From contig JAIRLV010000323.1 of the NCBI GenBank assembly GCA_031259185.1, forward strand, positions 1-5,201: 5,201 bases of DNA, in the 5' to 3' direction. This document shows, piece by piece, positions 1 to 5,201 of the stretch. Source of the stretch: Elusimicrobiota bacterium (GTDB taxonomy: Bacteria; RUG730). Each line of letters opens with the position of its first letter. The stretch's first letter is position 1. The notes below the pieces were generated by a model, which was given only the letters and a program-made list of their open reading frames with translations, searched no databases and was not told the origin of the DNA. A program made the translations under genes and the position numbers.

Positions 1-1075
1 TAAAGTTTTTCAAGATGAATATTTATCGTATATGAAAAATTATGTTGGGAGACCTAGCATTCTTTATTATGCTTCTAGACTGACAAAATATTTAAATGTT
101 CCAAAGATATATCTAAAAAGAGAAGACCTGAATCATACGGGCGCGCATAAAATCAATAATGCAATAGGTCAAGCCTTAATTGCCAAAAGACTTGGCAAAA
201 AAAGATTGATTGCTGAGACTGGCGCAGGGCAACACGGCGTTGCAACCGCGACCGTAGCCACATTTTTTGGATTTGAATGCGATATATTTATGGGAGAAAA
301 AGATATACAAAGACAAAAGTTGAATGTTTTTAGGATGCAATTGCTAGGAGCGAAAGTAATACCTGTCAATTCAGGTTCAAAGACCTTAAAAGATGCAACC
401 AACTATGCTATAAGAAACTGGATAGAAACAGCCGAAACTACTCATTATATTATTGGTTCTGCAATAGGACCGCATCCATATCCTCTTATGGTAAGAGATT
501 TTCAATCTATTATAGGAAAAGAAACAAAATCTCAAATATTAGAAATTGAGGGAAAACTACCAAATTGTATAATAGCTTGTGTAGGCGGCGGGAGTAATTC
601 TATAGGGATGTTTTATCCTTTTATTAATGATGGGATCCGCTTGATTGGAGTAGAAGCAGGTGGAGAAGGCATAGAAACTGGAAAACATTGCGCTACTATT
701 TGTAGCGGAAAACCGGGTGTCTTACATGGAACATTTACTTACTTGATGCAAGATGATTATGGACAAATATTAGAAACTTTTTCAATCTCTGCTGGACTTG
801 ATTATCCAGGAGTAGGACCAGAACATAGTTTTTATAACGATACAAAAAAAGTAGAATATAAGAGTGTTGATAATGATGAAGTATTGGAAGCTTTTCATCT
901 GCTTTCAAAATTAGAAGGAATACTGCCAGCTTTAGAATCAGCGCACGCATTAGCTTATTTATTCAAAAATTATAAAGAATTTGATAAAGACGATATAGTC
1001 GTAATTTGTTTGTCTGGTAGAGGCGATAAGGATGTTCCGCAAATTGCAGAATTATATGATAAATCAAAAATTTAA
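1..1075 (+). CDS. trpB: Tryptophan synthase beta chain (TrpB), 5' end missing
   Basis: This is the PLP enzyme that joins indole and L-serine to make L-tryptophan, the last step of tryptophan synthesis, normally in a cytoplasmic alpha2-beta2 complex with TrpA. The frame is open from base 2, so the ATG at 32 is internal: the residues before it ([10 protein letters not shown]) match the usual TrpB lead-in to NYVGRPS. About 357 residues are visible against ~397 in Salmonella TrpB, so roughly 40 N-terminal residues are outside the window. The PLP lysine is in HTGAHKINN (codon 149-151, equivalent to Lys87). The catalytic Glu is in ETGAGQHG (215-217, Glu109). The phosphate loop GGGSN is at 584-598, and the cofactor-ring Ser is in CLSGRGDKD (1013-1015). 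[12 protein letters not shown] is also typical. The HTGAHKINN form points to the TrpA-dependent TrpB1 type. All key residues are intact and the stop is TAA. No trpA follows, so it would have to lie upstream or elsewhere. Confidence 0.97.
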   Translation, partial: KVFQDEYLSYMKNYVGRPSILYYASRLTKYLNVPKIYLKREDLNHTGAHKINNAIGQALIAKRLGKKRLIAETGAGQHGVATATVATFFGFECDIFMGEKDIQRQKLNVFRMQLLGAKVIPVNSGSKTLKDATNYAIRNWIETAETTHYIIGSAIGPHPYPLMVRDFQSIIGKETKSQILEIEGKLPNCIIACVGGGSNSIGMFYPFINDGIRLIGVEAGGEGIETGKHCATICSGKPGVLHGTFTYLMQDDYGQILETFSISAGLDYPGVGPEHSFYNDTKKVEYKSVDNDEVLEAFHLLSKLEGILPALESAHALAYLFKNYKEFDKDDIVVICLSGRGDKDVPQIAELYDKSKI

Positions 1076-1220
1076 TAAAATTTAATTCTATTTAAAAAAA
1101 TATATCCAAAATAAAATCAATAAAAAAGAATATTCATGATGTTTGTTTCATTTTTTTTGAAAACTAATATTTTTGAAAATTTATGAATCATATATAAATA
1201 AATTGTATGAATTTTTGTAT

Positions 1221-1249
1221 TTGTAAAAAAAATATAAATATGTTATTAT
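1221..1249 (+). promoter_or_regulatory. Probable sigma70-type promoter for the ricT-mgtE-GHL13 operon
   Basis: A -35-like TTGTAA (1221-1226, 4 of 6 to TTGACA) is separated by 17 bases from a -10-like TATTAT (1244-1249, 5 of 6 to TATAAT). The -10 is preceded by TG one base upstream (1241-1242), giving an extended -10. Transcription would start near 1256, leaving a leader of about 55 bases. Matches like this arise readily in AT-rich DNA, so the support is spacing plus the TG, and the position just ahead of the first gene of a compact cluster. Confidence 0.45.
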
Positions 1250-1298
1250 ACTTAAATTATAATTAAAAAATATTTAAAAGTTGTGTTTATTAAAATAT

Positions 1299-1304
1299 AA
1301 AGGA
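1299..1304 (+). promoter_or_regulatory. Ribosome binding site of ricT
   Basis: AAAGGA lies 7 bases before the ATG at 1312 and supports that start. The next in-frame Met is at residue 29, well inside the conserved N-terminal part. Confidence 0.7.
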
Positions 1305-1311
1305 TTATATA

Positions 1312-2277
1312 ATGACCTATGATAATACTAAACAAATAGATATTGATATTATAAAAGTTATTGTACATAAAACTAAATCTTGTGTTTTTGCAGAAATGCC
1401 AAGACAACAAACAATAAATATTAAAAAAGGCGATAAAGTTTTGCTTCAAATAGAAAATATTTTGGAAGTTGGGGTAATTGAAGATTTTTTAAAAATGGAA
1501 CATATAAAGCTTGATAAAGATGAGAAAATCTTCAAATTTATTAGAAAATGTTCGGAAAATGATTTATCTATTTTAAAAGAAAATGATTATAGAACTTTAG
1601 AACTCATAAAAAGGTGCCAAAGAATTATATATAAACATAAATTAGAAATGAAGTTGACTACAATAGAACAGACCATTAGGAGAGATAAACTATATATTTA
1701 TTATACTGCTGAAAACAGAGTAGACTTTAGAGAATTATTAAAAGATCTTAGCCAAGTTTTTAAAGCAAAAATCCAGATGGTTCAAATTGGTGTCAGAGAT
1801 GAAATAAAAGTGAAAGGGAATTTAGGACAATGTGGCAGGGTTGTTTGTTGTAAAAAATTTCTAAAAGATTTTAAGCCAGTATTTATAGATATGGCTAAAG
1901 AGCAAGGATTATCTTTAAATCCTACGAAGATTTCTGGCGCTTGCGGTAGACTTATTTGTTGTCTAGGCTTCGAGAGTGAATTTTATAAAAATTTATTGCA
2001 TAAAATGCCGTATTTAGGGGATGAAGTGGCGACTAATAATGGAGTAGGAAAAGTAAAATCACGGAATGTTTTGAAAGAAGAAGTAGAAGTTTTGTTTGAA
2101 GATGGGACAATAGGCTTTTATAAGATAGACAATTTGACGATTAAGACAAAAAATGAAGAAAAATCAACATATAAAATGGACAAAGATGAAGAGCTTAATA
2201 ATAAAAATTGTTCATGCCCTAATTCTTCTTGTAATGGCTGCAATGATATAAAAAAATATTATAATTTGGATGAATAA
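1312..2277 (+). CDS. ricT: PSP1-domain protein, RicT (YaaT) family, with extra Cys-rich tail
   Basis: This is a 321-residue cytoplasmic protein of the PSP1/RicT family. In Bacillus subtilis, RicT (YaaT) works with RicA and RicF in a complex carrying Fe-S clusters that promotes RNase Y-dependent mRNA maturation, and it affects sporulation, competence and biofilm formation. The family signature is clear: GQCGRVVCC (172-180), then KDFKPVFIDMAKEQGLSLNP (185-204) and SGACGRLICCLGFE (208-221). The six conserved cysteines are 174, 179, 180, 211, 216 and 217. An N-terminal beta-rich part with INIKKGDKVLLQ (35-46) precedes a helical stretch (about 69-122). The protein is longer than B. subtilis RicT (~275 residues) because of a charged C-terminal extension ending in C-S-C-P-N-S-S-C-N-G-C (Cys 300, 302, 307, 310), a possible second metal site. 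No RicA or RicF gene is in the window, so the exact role here is inferred. It is the first gene of a tight cluster, and mgtE begins 2 bases after its stop. Confidence 0.92.
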   Translation: MTYDNTKQIDIDIIKVIVHKTKSCVFAEMPRQQTINIKKGDKVLLQIENILEVGVIEDFLKMEHIKLDKDEKIFKFIRKCSENDLSILKENDYRTLELIKRCQRIIYKHKLEMKLTTIEQTIRRDKLYIYYTAENRVDFRELLKDLSQVFKAKIQMVQIGVRDEIKVKGNLGQCGRVVCCKKFLKDFKPVFIDMAKEQGLSLNPTKISGACGRLICCLGFESEFYKNLLHKMPYLGDEVATNNGVGKVKSRNVLKEEVEVLFEDGTIGFYKIDNLTIKTKNEEKSTYKMDKDEELNNKNCSCPNSSCNGCNDIKKYYNLDE

Positions 2278-2279
2278 TT

Positions 2280-3677
2280 ATGAAAAATAATAGTCTCAAT
2301 ATAATTCCTTTATTATTACCAGAAATTAAAGATTTAATTAGAATGAAAAAATTTTGGGAATTAAGGGAACTTTTGACAAAAATACATTATATGGACATTG
2401 CTGAAAAATTTGAGGAATTTGATGATAATGAAAAAATTATAATTTTTAGACTTTTGAATGAATATACGGCTATTGAAGTTTTTGAAAGTTTGGCATTTGG
2501 AGAACAAAACTTTTTATTGAAAAATTTAAAAAATATAGAAATTTCCGATCTTTTAAACGATATGTCATCAGATGAGAGAGTAGATCTTTTTCAAGAATTA
2601 TCACAAGAAGATATGAATAAACTTTTTTCATTGATGAAAAAAGAAGAGGTTGAGGATGTCAAAACTTTACTGAAATATCCTGATGGAACCGCTGGAAGTT
2701 TGATGACAACAGATTTTGTTAAAATGTCTCCTAATATAACTACAAGAGAAGCTCTTTTCCAATTGCAAGAAGATTTAAAAGCTGGTGATTCAGAACATAT
2801 TTATTCTAGTTATATTTGTGATGAAAATTCCATTTTATTAGGCGCGGTTGATTTACAACAACTTGTAAAAAATGGACATTCTACGATTTTAAAAGACATA
2901 ATGACAGATACTAATAATATAAAAGTTAATGCTTTGGCAGAAGGAAAGATCGTGGCAGATATTTTTACTAAATATGGTATTTTAAGTATTCCTGTTGTTG
3001 ATACTCAAAATAAAATGCTAGGTATGATAGTTTTTGACGATATCGTAGATTTAATAGAAGAAAATAATACAAAAGAAATATATGAACTTGGTAAAATGCA
3101 TATACAGGATGGAGAAGAAATTAAATATTCTAATTCTAATAGTTTTGATCTTTTAAGAAGAAGACTTGGTTGGCTTTTATTTTTATTAATATTTGATTTT
3201 TTTACAGCTACAGTTTTAAAAAATTACGAAATTGCGCTTAGTAAAGTGGTCGCATTATCATTTTTCGTGCCTATGCTTTTGGATACTGGCGGAAATGCTG
3301 GCGCTCAAGTTTCCGTAAGTATCATTAGAGGGCTTGCATTAGGAGATGTAACACTAAAAAATTGTTGGAGTATTATAAAAAAGGAAGTTATCGCATCATT
3401 GTTGATGAGTCTTTTTGTTGGTATTGTCGCTTTTATAAGAGCATATTTATTGCAAAAAAGTTTTTCAATATCTTTTGTCGTAGGGTCAACAATGTCGCTT
3501 GTCGTTATTTTAGCTGTTTTGACTGGTATTGCATTGCCTATTTTGTCAAAAAAGATTGGATTAGATCCAGCTGTTTTGGCAGGACCAATTACTACAAGTA
3601 TTGTTGATATCGCTGGATTATTAATATATTTTAACATTGCGATCCGACTTCTACCAGATTTAAAGGGAGTTTTTTAG
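2280..3677 (+). CDS. mgtE: MgtE-type magnesium channel/transporter
   Basis: This is an inner-membrane, Mg2+-gated magnesium channel that forms dimers. At 465 residues it is full length (Thermus MgtE is 450). The cytosolic MgtE N domain (about 15-130) is a helical superhelix with family-typical stretches such as LLNDMSSDERVDLFQEL (91-107). The linker motif PDGTAGSLMT (134-143) leads into a CBS pair (about 143-262, second CBS from about 206). A connecting helix (about 265-290) is followed by a five-helix membrane domain (about 295-465). Channel signatures are PMLLDTGGNAGAQ (331-343), RGLALGDV (350-357) and GLDPAVLAGP with IVDIAGLLIYF (427-451). Asp443 sits where Thermus MgtE has its pore Asp432. 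All expected parts are present. Only a weak GGA (2268-2270) precedes the ATG, and the ricT stop is 2 bases upstream, so translation is probably coupled to ricT. No room exists for its own M-box leader, so Mg2+ control is likely post-translational through the N/CBS domains. Confidence 0.97.
   Translation: MKNNSLNIIPLLLPEIKDLIRMKKFWELRELLTKIHYMDIAEKFEEFDDNEKIIIFRLLNEYTAIEVFESLAFGEQNFLLKNLKNIEISDLLNDMSSDERVDLFQELSQEDMNKLFSLMKKEEVEDVKTLLKYPDGTAGSLMTTDFVKMSPNITTREALFQLQEDLKAGDSEHIYSSYICDENSILLGAVDLQQLVKNGHSTILKDIMTDTNNIKVNALAEGKIVADIFTKYGILSIPVVDTQNKMLGMIVFDDIVDLIEENNTKEIYELGKMHIQDGEEIKYSNSNSFDLLRRRLGWLLFLLIFDFFTATVLKNYEIALSKVVALSFFVPMLLDTGGNAGAQVSVSIIRGLALGDVTLKNCWSIIKKEVIASLLMSLFVGIVAFIRAYLLQKSFSISFVVGSTMSLVVILAVLTGIALPILSKKIGLDPAVLAGPITTSIVDIAGLLIYFNIAIRLLPDLKGVF
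3663..3669 (+). promoter_or_regulatory. Shine-Dalgarno site fixing the TTG start of the GHL13-type gene
   Basis: AAGGGAG lies inside the last codons of mgtE, 8 bases before TTG at 3678. It is the strongest ribosome binding site in the window. The next in-frame Met (residue 56, codon at 3843) would remove the whole hydrophobic leader, so the TTG start is preferred. Confidence 0.75.
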
Positions 3678-4922
3678 TTGAAGGTTTTTGATATTATTAA
3701 AAATATTAAAAATAAAAATATTTTTAATAAATTTTTCATTATTTTTTTATTCATTTTTCTAAATTTCATTTTTTTTTCACAAGCAAATCAAAATACGGAT
3801 CCAAATTCAAAAAATTTAGAAACAGATATAGAATTTAATAAAATGGAATATGAAACAGAAGAAATTATTCCAATAAATTTGGACAAACCTAAATATATCA
3901 GAGGAATTCATATAAGCGCTTGGGCTGCTGGTTCTTCAAAATTTATAGCAAGATACGAAAAGATAATACAAAATACAGAAATCAATACTATTGTCATCGC
4001 AGTAAAAGAAGCCAATGGAGAAGTCTATATCGATGGAGTAGCAAAAACAAAAAAAATAGGAGCTTACAAAAAAGCAATGCCAAAAATTAAAGAATATATA
4101 GATTATCTGCATACAAATCAGGTATTTGTTATTGCCAGAATAGTTCTTTTTAAAGATCCAATTTTGGCAAAAAAAGAACCTGATTTAGCAGTAAAAGATT
4201 CTAGCGGTAATATTTGGAAGGACTATAAAGGGTTATCTTGGGTAGATCCTTTTAATAAAAAAACATGGGAATACAATTTTGAAGTTGTAGACGCTTGTTT
4301 AGAGGCTGGGTTTGATGAAATTCAATTTGATTATATTCGTTATCCATCCGACGGAAACATTAAAGAGTGTAAATATACGGTAGAGTTTTCTTCTACAAAT
4401 GCAGTTAATAATTTGATAGAATTTTTAAAAGAGACAGATAAAAGGTATGGACATAAAACAAGAATTAGCATAGATATTTTTGGCTTAGTAATTTCTAGTA
4501 ATGATGGTTTAGGTATAGGACAAGTTATTGAAAAATTTGAACCGTATGTTGATGCAATTTCTCCAATGATGTATCCATCACATTATGCAAAAGGTTCATA
4601 TGGCTTGAAAGAACCAAACAAATCTCCATATAAAACTATTTATTATGGAATGATTAGCGGTAAAAAAAAGTTAAAAGAGAATAGTTATAAGTATATTCCA
4701 TATTTACAAGACTTTAATATGGGATATAAATATGGGATTTATGAAATTCGCGAGCAAATTCAGGGTTTATACGATAATGATATTGGCGAGTGGATTCTTT
4801 GGGACCCAAAATCACTTTACACAACTGATGCGCTTTTGCCAAAAAGTGAAAGTGATAAATACAGAAATATGAGAAAAGAAAGAGAAATTAGAGAAATGAA
4901 AGAATTAGAAGAAATAACATAA
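3678..4922 (+). CDS. Exported putative glycoside hydrolase (DUF4015/GHL13 family)
   Basis: This 414-residue protein resembles the DUF4015 (GHL13) putative glycoside hydrolases, predicted TIM-barrel proteins with no well-established substrate. Residues 1-18 are Lys/Asn-rich, followed by a hydrophobic run of Phe/Ile/Leu (19-34) and SQA-N (34-37). This reads as a signal peptide or an N-terminal anchor, with no lipobox Cys. A low-complexity acidic linker (38-70) precedes the barrel. Family-like blocks are YIRGIHISAWAAG (73-85), VIAVKEANGEVYID (106-119), QVFVIARIVLFKDPILA (148-164), WVDPFNKKTWEYN (188-200), GFDEIQFDYIRYPSDG (211-226), RISIDIFGLV (262-271) and AISPMMYPSHYAKGSYG (293-309). Asp213, Glu214, Asp218 and Asp266 are candidate catalytic acids, but I cannot assign roles. 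The C-terminus (389-414) is a charged Lys/Arg/Glu helix. The TTG start directly abuts the mgtE stop, so the gene is co-transcribed and probably coupled with mgtE. A cell-envelope polysaccharide target is plausible but only inferred. Confidence 0.88.
   Translation: MKVFDIIKNIKNKNIFNKFFIIFLFIFLNFIFFSQANQNTDPNSKNLETDIEFNKMEYETEEIIPINLDKPKYIRGIHISAWAAGSSKFIARYEKIIQNTEINTIVIAVKEANGEVYIDGVAKTKKIGAYKKAMPKIKEYIDYLHTNQVFVIARIVLFKDPILAKKEPDLAVKDSSGNIWKDYKGLSWVDPFNKKTWEYNFEVVDACLEAGFDEIQFDYIRYPSDGNIKECKYTVEFSSTNAVNNLIEFLKETDKRYGHKTRISIDIFGLVISSNDGLGIGQVIEKFEPYVDAISPMMYPSHYAKGSYGLKEPNKSPYKTIYYGMISGKKKLKENSYKYIPYLQDFNMGYKYGIYEIREQIQGLYDNDIGEWILWDPKSLYTTDALLPKSESDKYRNMRKEREIREMKELEEIT
3696..3728 (+). repeat. 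12-base perfect AT-only inverted repeat in the start of the GHL13-type gene
   Basis: ATTAAAAATATT (3696-3707) is exactly complementary to AATATTTTTAAT (3717-3728) across a 9-base loop, 18 bases after the TTG codon. In mRNA this could fold near the initiation region. It consists only of A and T and encodes the Asn/Lys/Ile-rich n-region of the signal peptide, so it may be a by-product of composition. Confidence 0.4.
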
Positions 4923-4937
4923 AATAAAAAATTTAAG

Positions 4938-4971
4938 AAATAAATATTTATTTTCTTTCTTTCTTTCTTTT
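4938..4971 (+). terminator. Possible weak terminator after the operon
   Basis: A 16-base perfect palindrome, AAATAAATATTTATTT (4938-4953), begins 15 bases after the stop of the GHL13-type gene and runs into a T-rich tract with four TTTC units (to 4971). The order of stem then U-rich tract resembles an intrinsic terminator for plus-strand transcripts. However, the stem has no G or C and would be unstable, so this is a tentative call. Confidence 0.3.
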
Positions 4972-5009
4972 GTCTGCCTTTAGTGAAATACCAGTTGAAT
5001 ATTTTTTAG

Positions 5010-5034
5010 TTTTTTTCTTTTACAAAGAAAGAAA
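5010..5034. repeat. Hairpin with 3-base loop in the intergenic repeat region
   Basis: A T-rich arm (5010-5020) pairs with an A-rich arm (5024-5034) across the loop TAC, with one G-U pair and one C-G pair. It is the inner one of two adjacent hairpins between convergent genes. No clean T-run follows on either strand, so I do not call it a terminator by itself. Confidence 0.45.
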
Positions 5035-5039
5035 TATAT

Positions 5040-5075
5040 GTTCTTTCTTTTTGTCAAAAGCAAAAAAGAAAGAAC
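5040..5075. repeat. Strong 14-pair hairpin between convergent genes
   Basis: GTTCTTTCTTTTTG (5040-5053) pairs with 5061-5075 over a 7-base loop, giving 14 pairs with one bulged A and four G-C pairs. It is the most stable structure in the spacer and sits between the plus-strand operon and the minus-strand transposase gene. It may help end transcription from both sides, but it lacks a following T-run on the plus strand and has only a broken T-rich stretch on the minus strand. Confidence 0.55.
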
Positions 5076-5086
5076 GAAAGAAAAAG

Positions 5087-5090
5087 CTAG
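5087..5090. other. CTAG tetranucleotide, presumed insertion target site
   Basis: CTAG sits exactly between the repeat-rich spacer and the presumed insertion sequence end. Many IS5-subgroup elements insert at and duplicate a 4-base YTAR/CTAG target. The matching copy would be at the other end of the element, outside the window, so the duplication itself is not seen. Confidence 0.45.
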
Positions 5091-5200
5091 GGTGTGTTGA
5101 CACAATTTAAATAAATGATGCTAAAACAAAAATAAACAAATCCAATATAGCTAACATCCAATTTATCATATCTAGTACATATTCTACGAAACTCCTTAAT
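5087..5200 (-). CDS. IS5-family-type transposase, C-terminal fragment at window edge
   Basis: Only the last 37 residues and the stop are in the window; the gene enters from beyond 5201. Read on the minus strand from 5200, the protein begins IKEFRRICTRYDKLDVSY and continues with a hydrophobic stretch (IGFVYFCFSIIYLN), ending CVNTP. F-R-R-I-x-T-R-Y-D-K-L followed by a hydrophobic terminal helix is the usual C-terminal end of IS5/IS4-like DDE transposases. The catalytic residues should lie upstream, outside the window, so whether the gene is intact cannot be judged. The stop TAG (complement of 5087-5089) falls in the flanking CTAG, not in the element proper. The direction is convergent with the operon. 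Confidence 0.75.
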   Translation of the reverse strand: MKEFRRICTRYDKLDVSYIGFVYFCFSIIYLNCVNTP

Positions 5201-5201
5201 T
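5091..5201 (-). mobile_element. End of an IS5-family-type insertion sequence (transposase 3' end)
   Basis: The element is inferred to begin at 5091 with GGTGTGTTGACAC (5091-5103), the likely terminal inverted repeat, and to continue past the window. Support comes from the transposase C-terminal frame that fills the segment, its stop in the neighbouring CTAG, and the abrupt change from GAAA/TTTC-rich spacer to this sequence. The opposite terminal repeat is not visible, so the exact boundary is a best estimate. Confidence 0.6.

Larger units (their letters stand above)
1076..1311. other. AT-rich intergenic spacer between trpB and ricT
   Basis: This spacer is almost entirely A and T. I see no convincing GC-containing hairpin with a T-run to terminate trpB. 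The nearest thing is an imperfect GTTTCA/TTGAAAAC pairing around 1145-1164, with no T-tail behind it. The sequence TTTTTGAAAA occurs twice (1154-1163 and 1170-1179). This could be an operator-like direct repeat but is easily produced by chance at this base composition. The 3' part holds the promoter and ribosome binding site listed separately. No small ORF or tRNA is supported. Confidence 0.6.
4951..5084. repeat. Nested TTTC/GAAA inverted repeats in a non-coding region
   Basis: The pyrimidine tract at 4951-4967, with TTTC repeated four times from 4952, is complementary to the purine tract at 5068-5084 in 16 of 17 positions (the mismatch is C5075). Between the arms are two further hairpins, one around 5010-5034 and one at 5040-5075. 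The right outer arm overlaps the right arm of the second hairpin, so the two foldings exclude each other. The region has no reading frame or RNA-gene signature that I recognise. It could be a dispersed intergenic repeat, a bidirectional transcription barrier between convergent genes, or slippage-derived simple repeats. Confidence 0.55.

Noticed and set aside
32-34. ATG at 32 as the true start of trpB
   Set aside because: The frame is open to base 2 and the upstream residues match the normal TrpB sequence before NYVGRPS. Residue numbering against Salmonella TrpB shows about 47 residues are normally ahead of this Met.
169-402. Minus-strand open frame within trpB
   Set aside because: It is antisense to the conserved catalytic part of trpB, with no recognisable protein and no ribosome site evident.
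735-950. Minus-strand open frame within trpB
   Set aside because: Antisense to the conserved TrpB C-terminal half; composition looks like a shadow frame.
1154-1179. TTTTTGAAAA direct repeat as an operator
   Set aside because: Two copies of an AT-rich 10-mer in such AT-rich DNA are weak evidence, and no regulator gene is nearby. It is mentioned only in the spacer entry.
1252-1449. Minus-strand open frame over the ricT start and promoter
   Set aside because: It overlaps the ricT N-terminus and the spacer. Its Phe/Ile/Tyr/Asn-rich composition is what AT-rich DNA gives by chance.
3305-3637. Open frames on both strands inside the mgtE membrane domain (also plus strand 3362-3607)
   Set aside because: They lie fully inside the conserved MgtE channel region and show no protein-like features of their own.
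4951-5086. CRISPR array or small RNA gene
   Set aside because: There are no regularly spaced direct repeats with unique spacers. The symmetry is inverted and simple-sequence in type, and no known RNA family is recognisable.
1-5201. Alternative genetic code (TGA as Trp) suggested by the high AT content
   Set aside because: TGG is used for Trp in the genes, no in-frame TGA is needed to keep any protein intact, and all visible stops are TAA or TAG.
1-5201. Novel defence or mobile system
   Set aside because: Apart from the insertion sequence end, all genes belong to recognisable housekeeping or transport families, and no toxin, nuclease, phage or restriction-like gene is visible.

Overview
This is a strongly AT-rich bacterial segment using the standard bacterial code: Trp is written TGG, no TGA interrupts a reading frame, and the stops are TAA or TAG. 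AGA is a frequent Arg codon. The gene set (tryptophan synthase beta, a RicT/PSP1 protein, an MgtE magnesium channel and an exported GHL13-type putative glycoside hydrolase) fits a low-GC bacterium such as a Firmicute, Fusobacterium, spirochaete or host-associated relative. Nothing here fixes the phylum.

Layout. (1) 1-1075, plus strand: trpB without its first ~40 codons, which lie upstream of the window. (2) 1076-1311: an AT-rich spacer holding a plausible extended -10 promoter. (3) 1312-4922: three genes on the plus strand packed like one operon, ricT, mgtE and the GHL13-type gene, with gaps of 2 and 0 bases. The last gene starts at TTG, directly after the mgtE stop, behind a good Shine-Dalgarno sequence. 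(4) 4923-5086: a non-coding stretch of TTTC/GAAA-rich inverted repeats where convergent transcription meets. (5) 5087-5201, minus strand: the C-terminal end of an IS5-family-type transposase and the end of its insertion sequence. Its reading frame runs through the presumed terminal repeat and stops inside a CTAG tetranucleotide that looks like the target site.

How the genes relate. TrpB makes tryptophan from indole and serine and appears to close its own transcript. The three operon genes have no obvious shared pathway: an Fe-S/RNA-processing adaptor type (RicT), a magnesium channel, and an exported TIM-barrel protein of unknown substrate. Their close packing suggests co-expression, not a demonstrated joint function. 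I see no convincing undescribed system. The points most worth a second look are the extra cysteine-rich tail on RicT, the transposase that borrows its stop codon from the target site, and the nested inverted repeats beside the insertion sequence.
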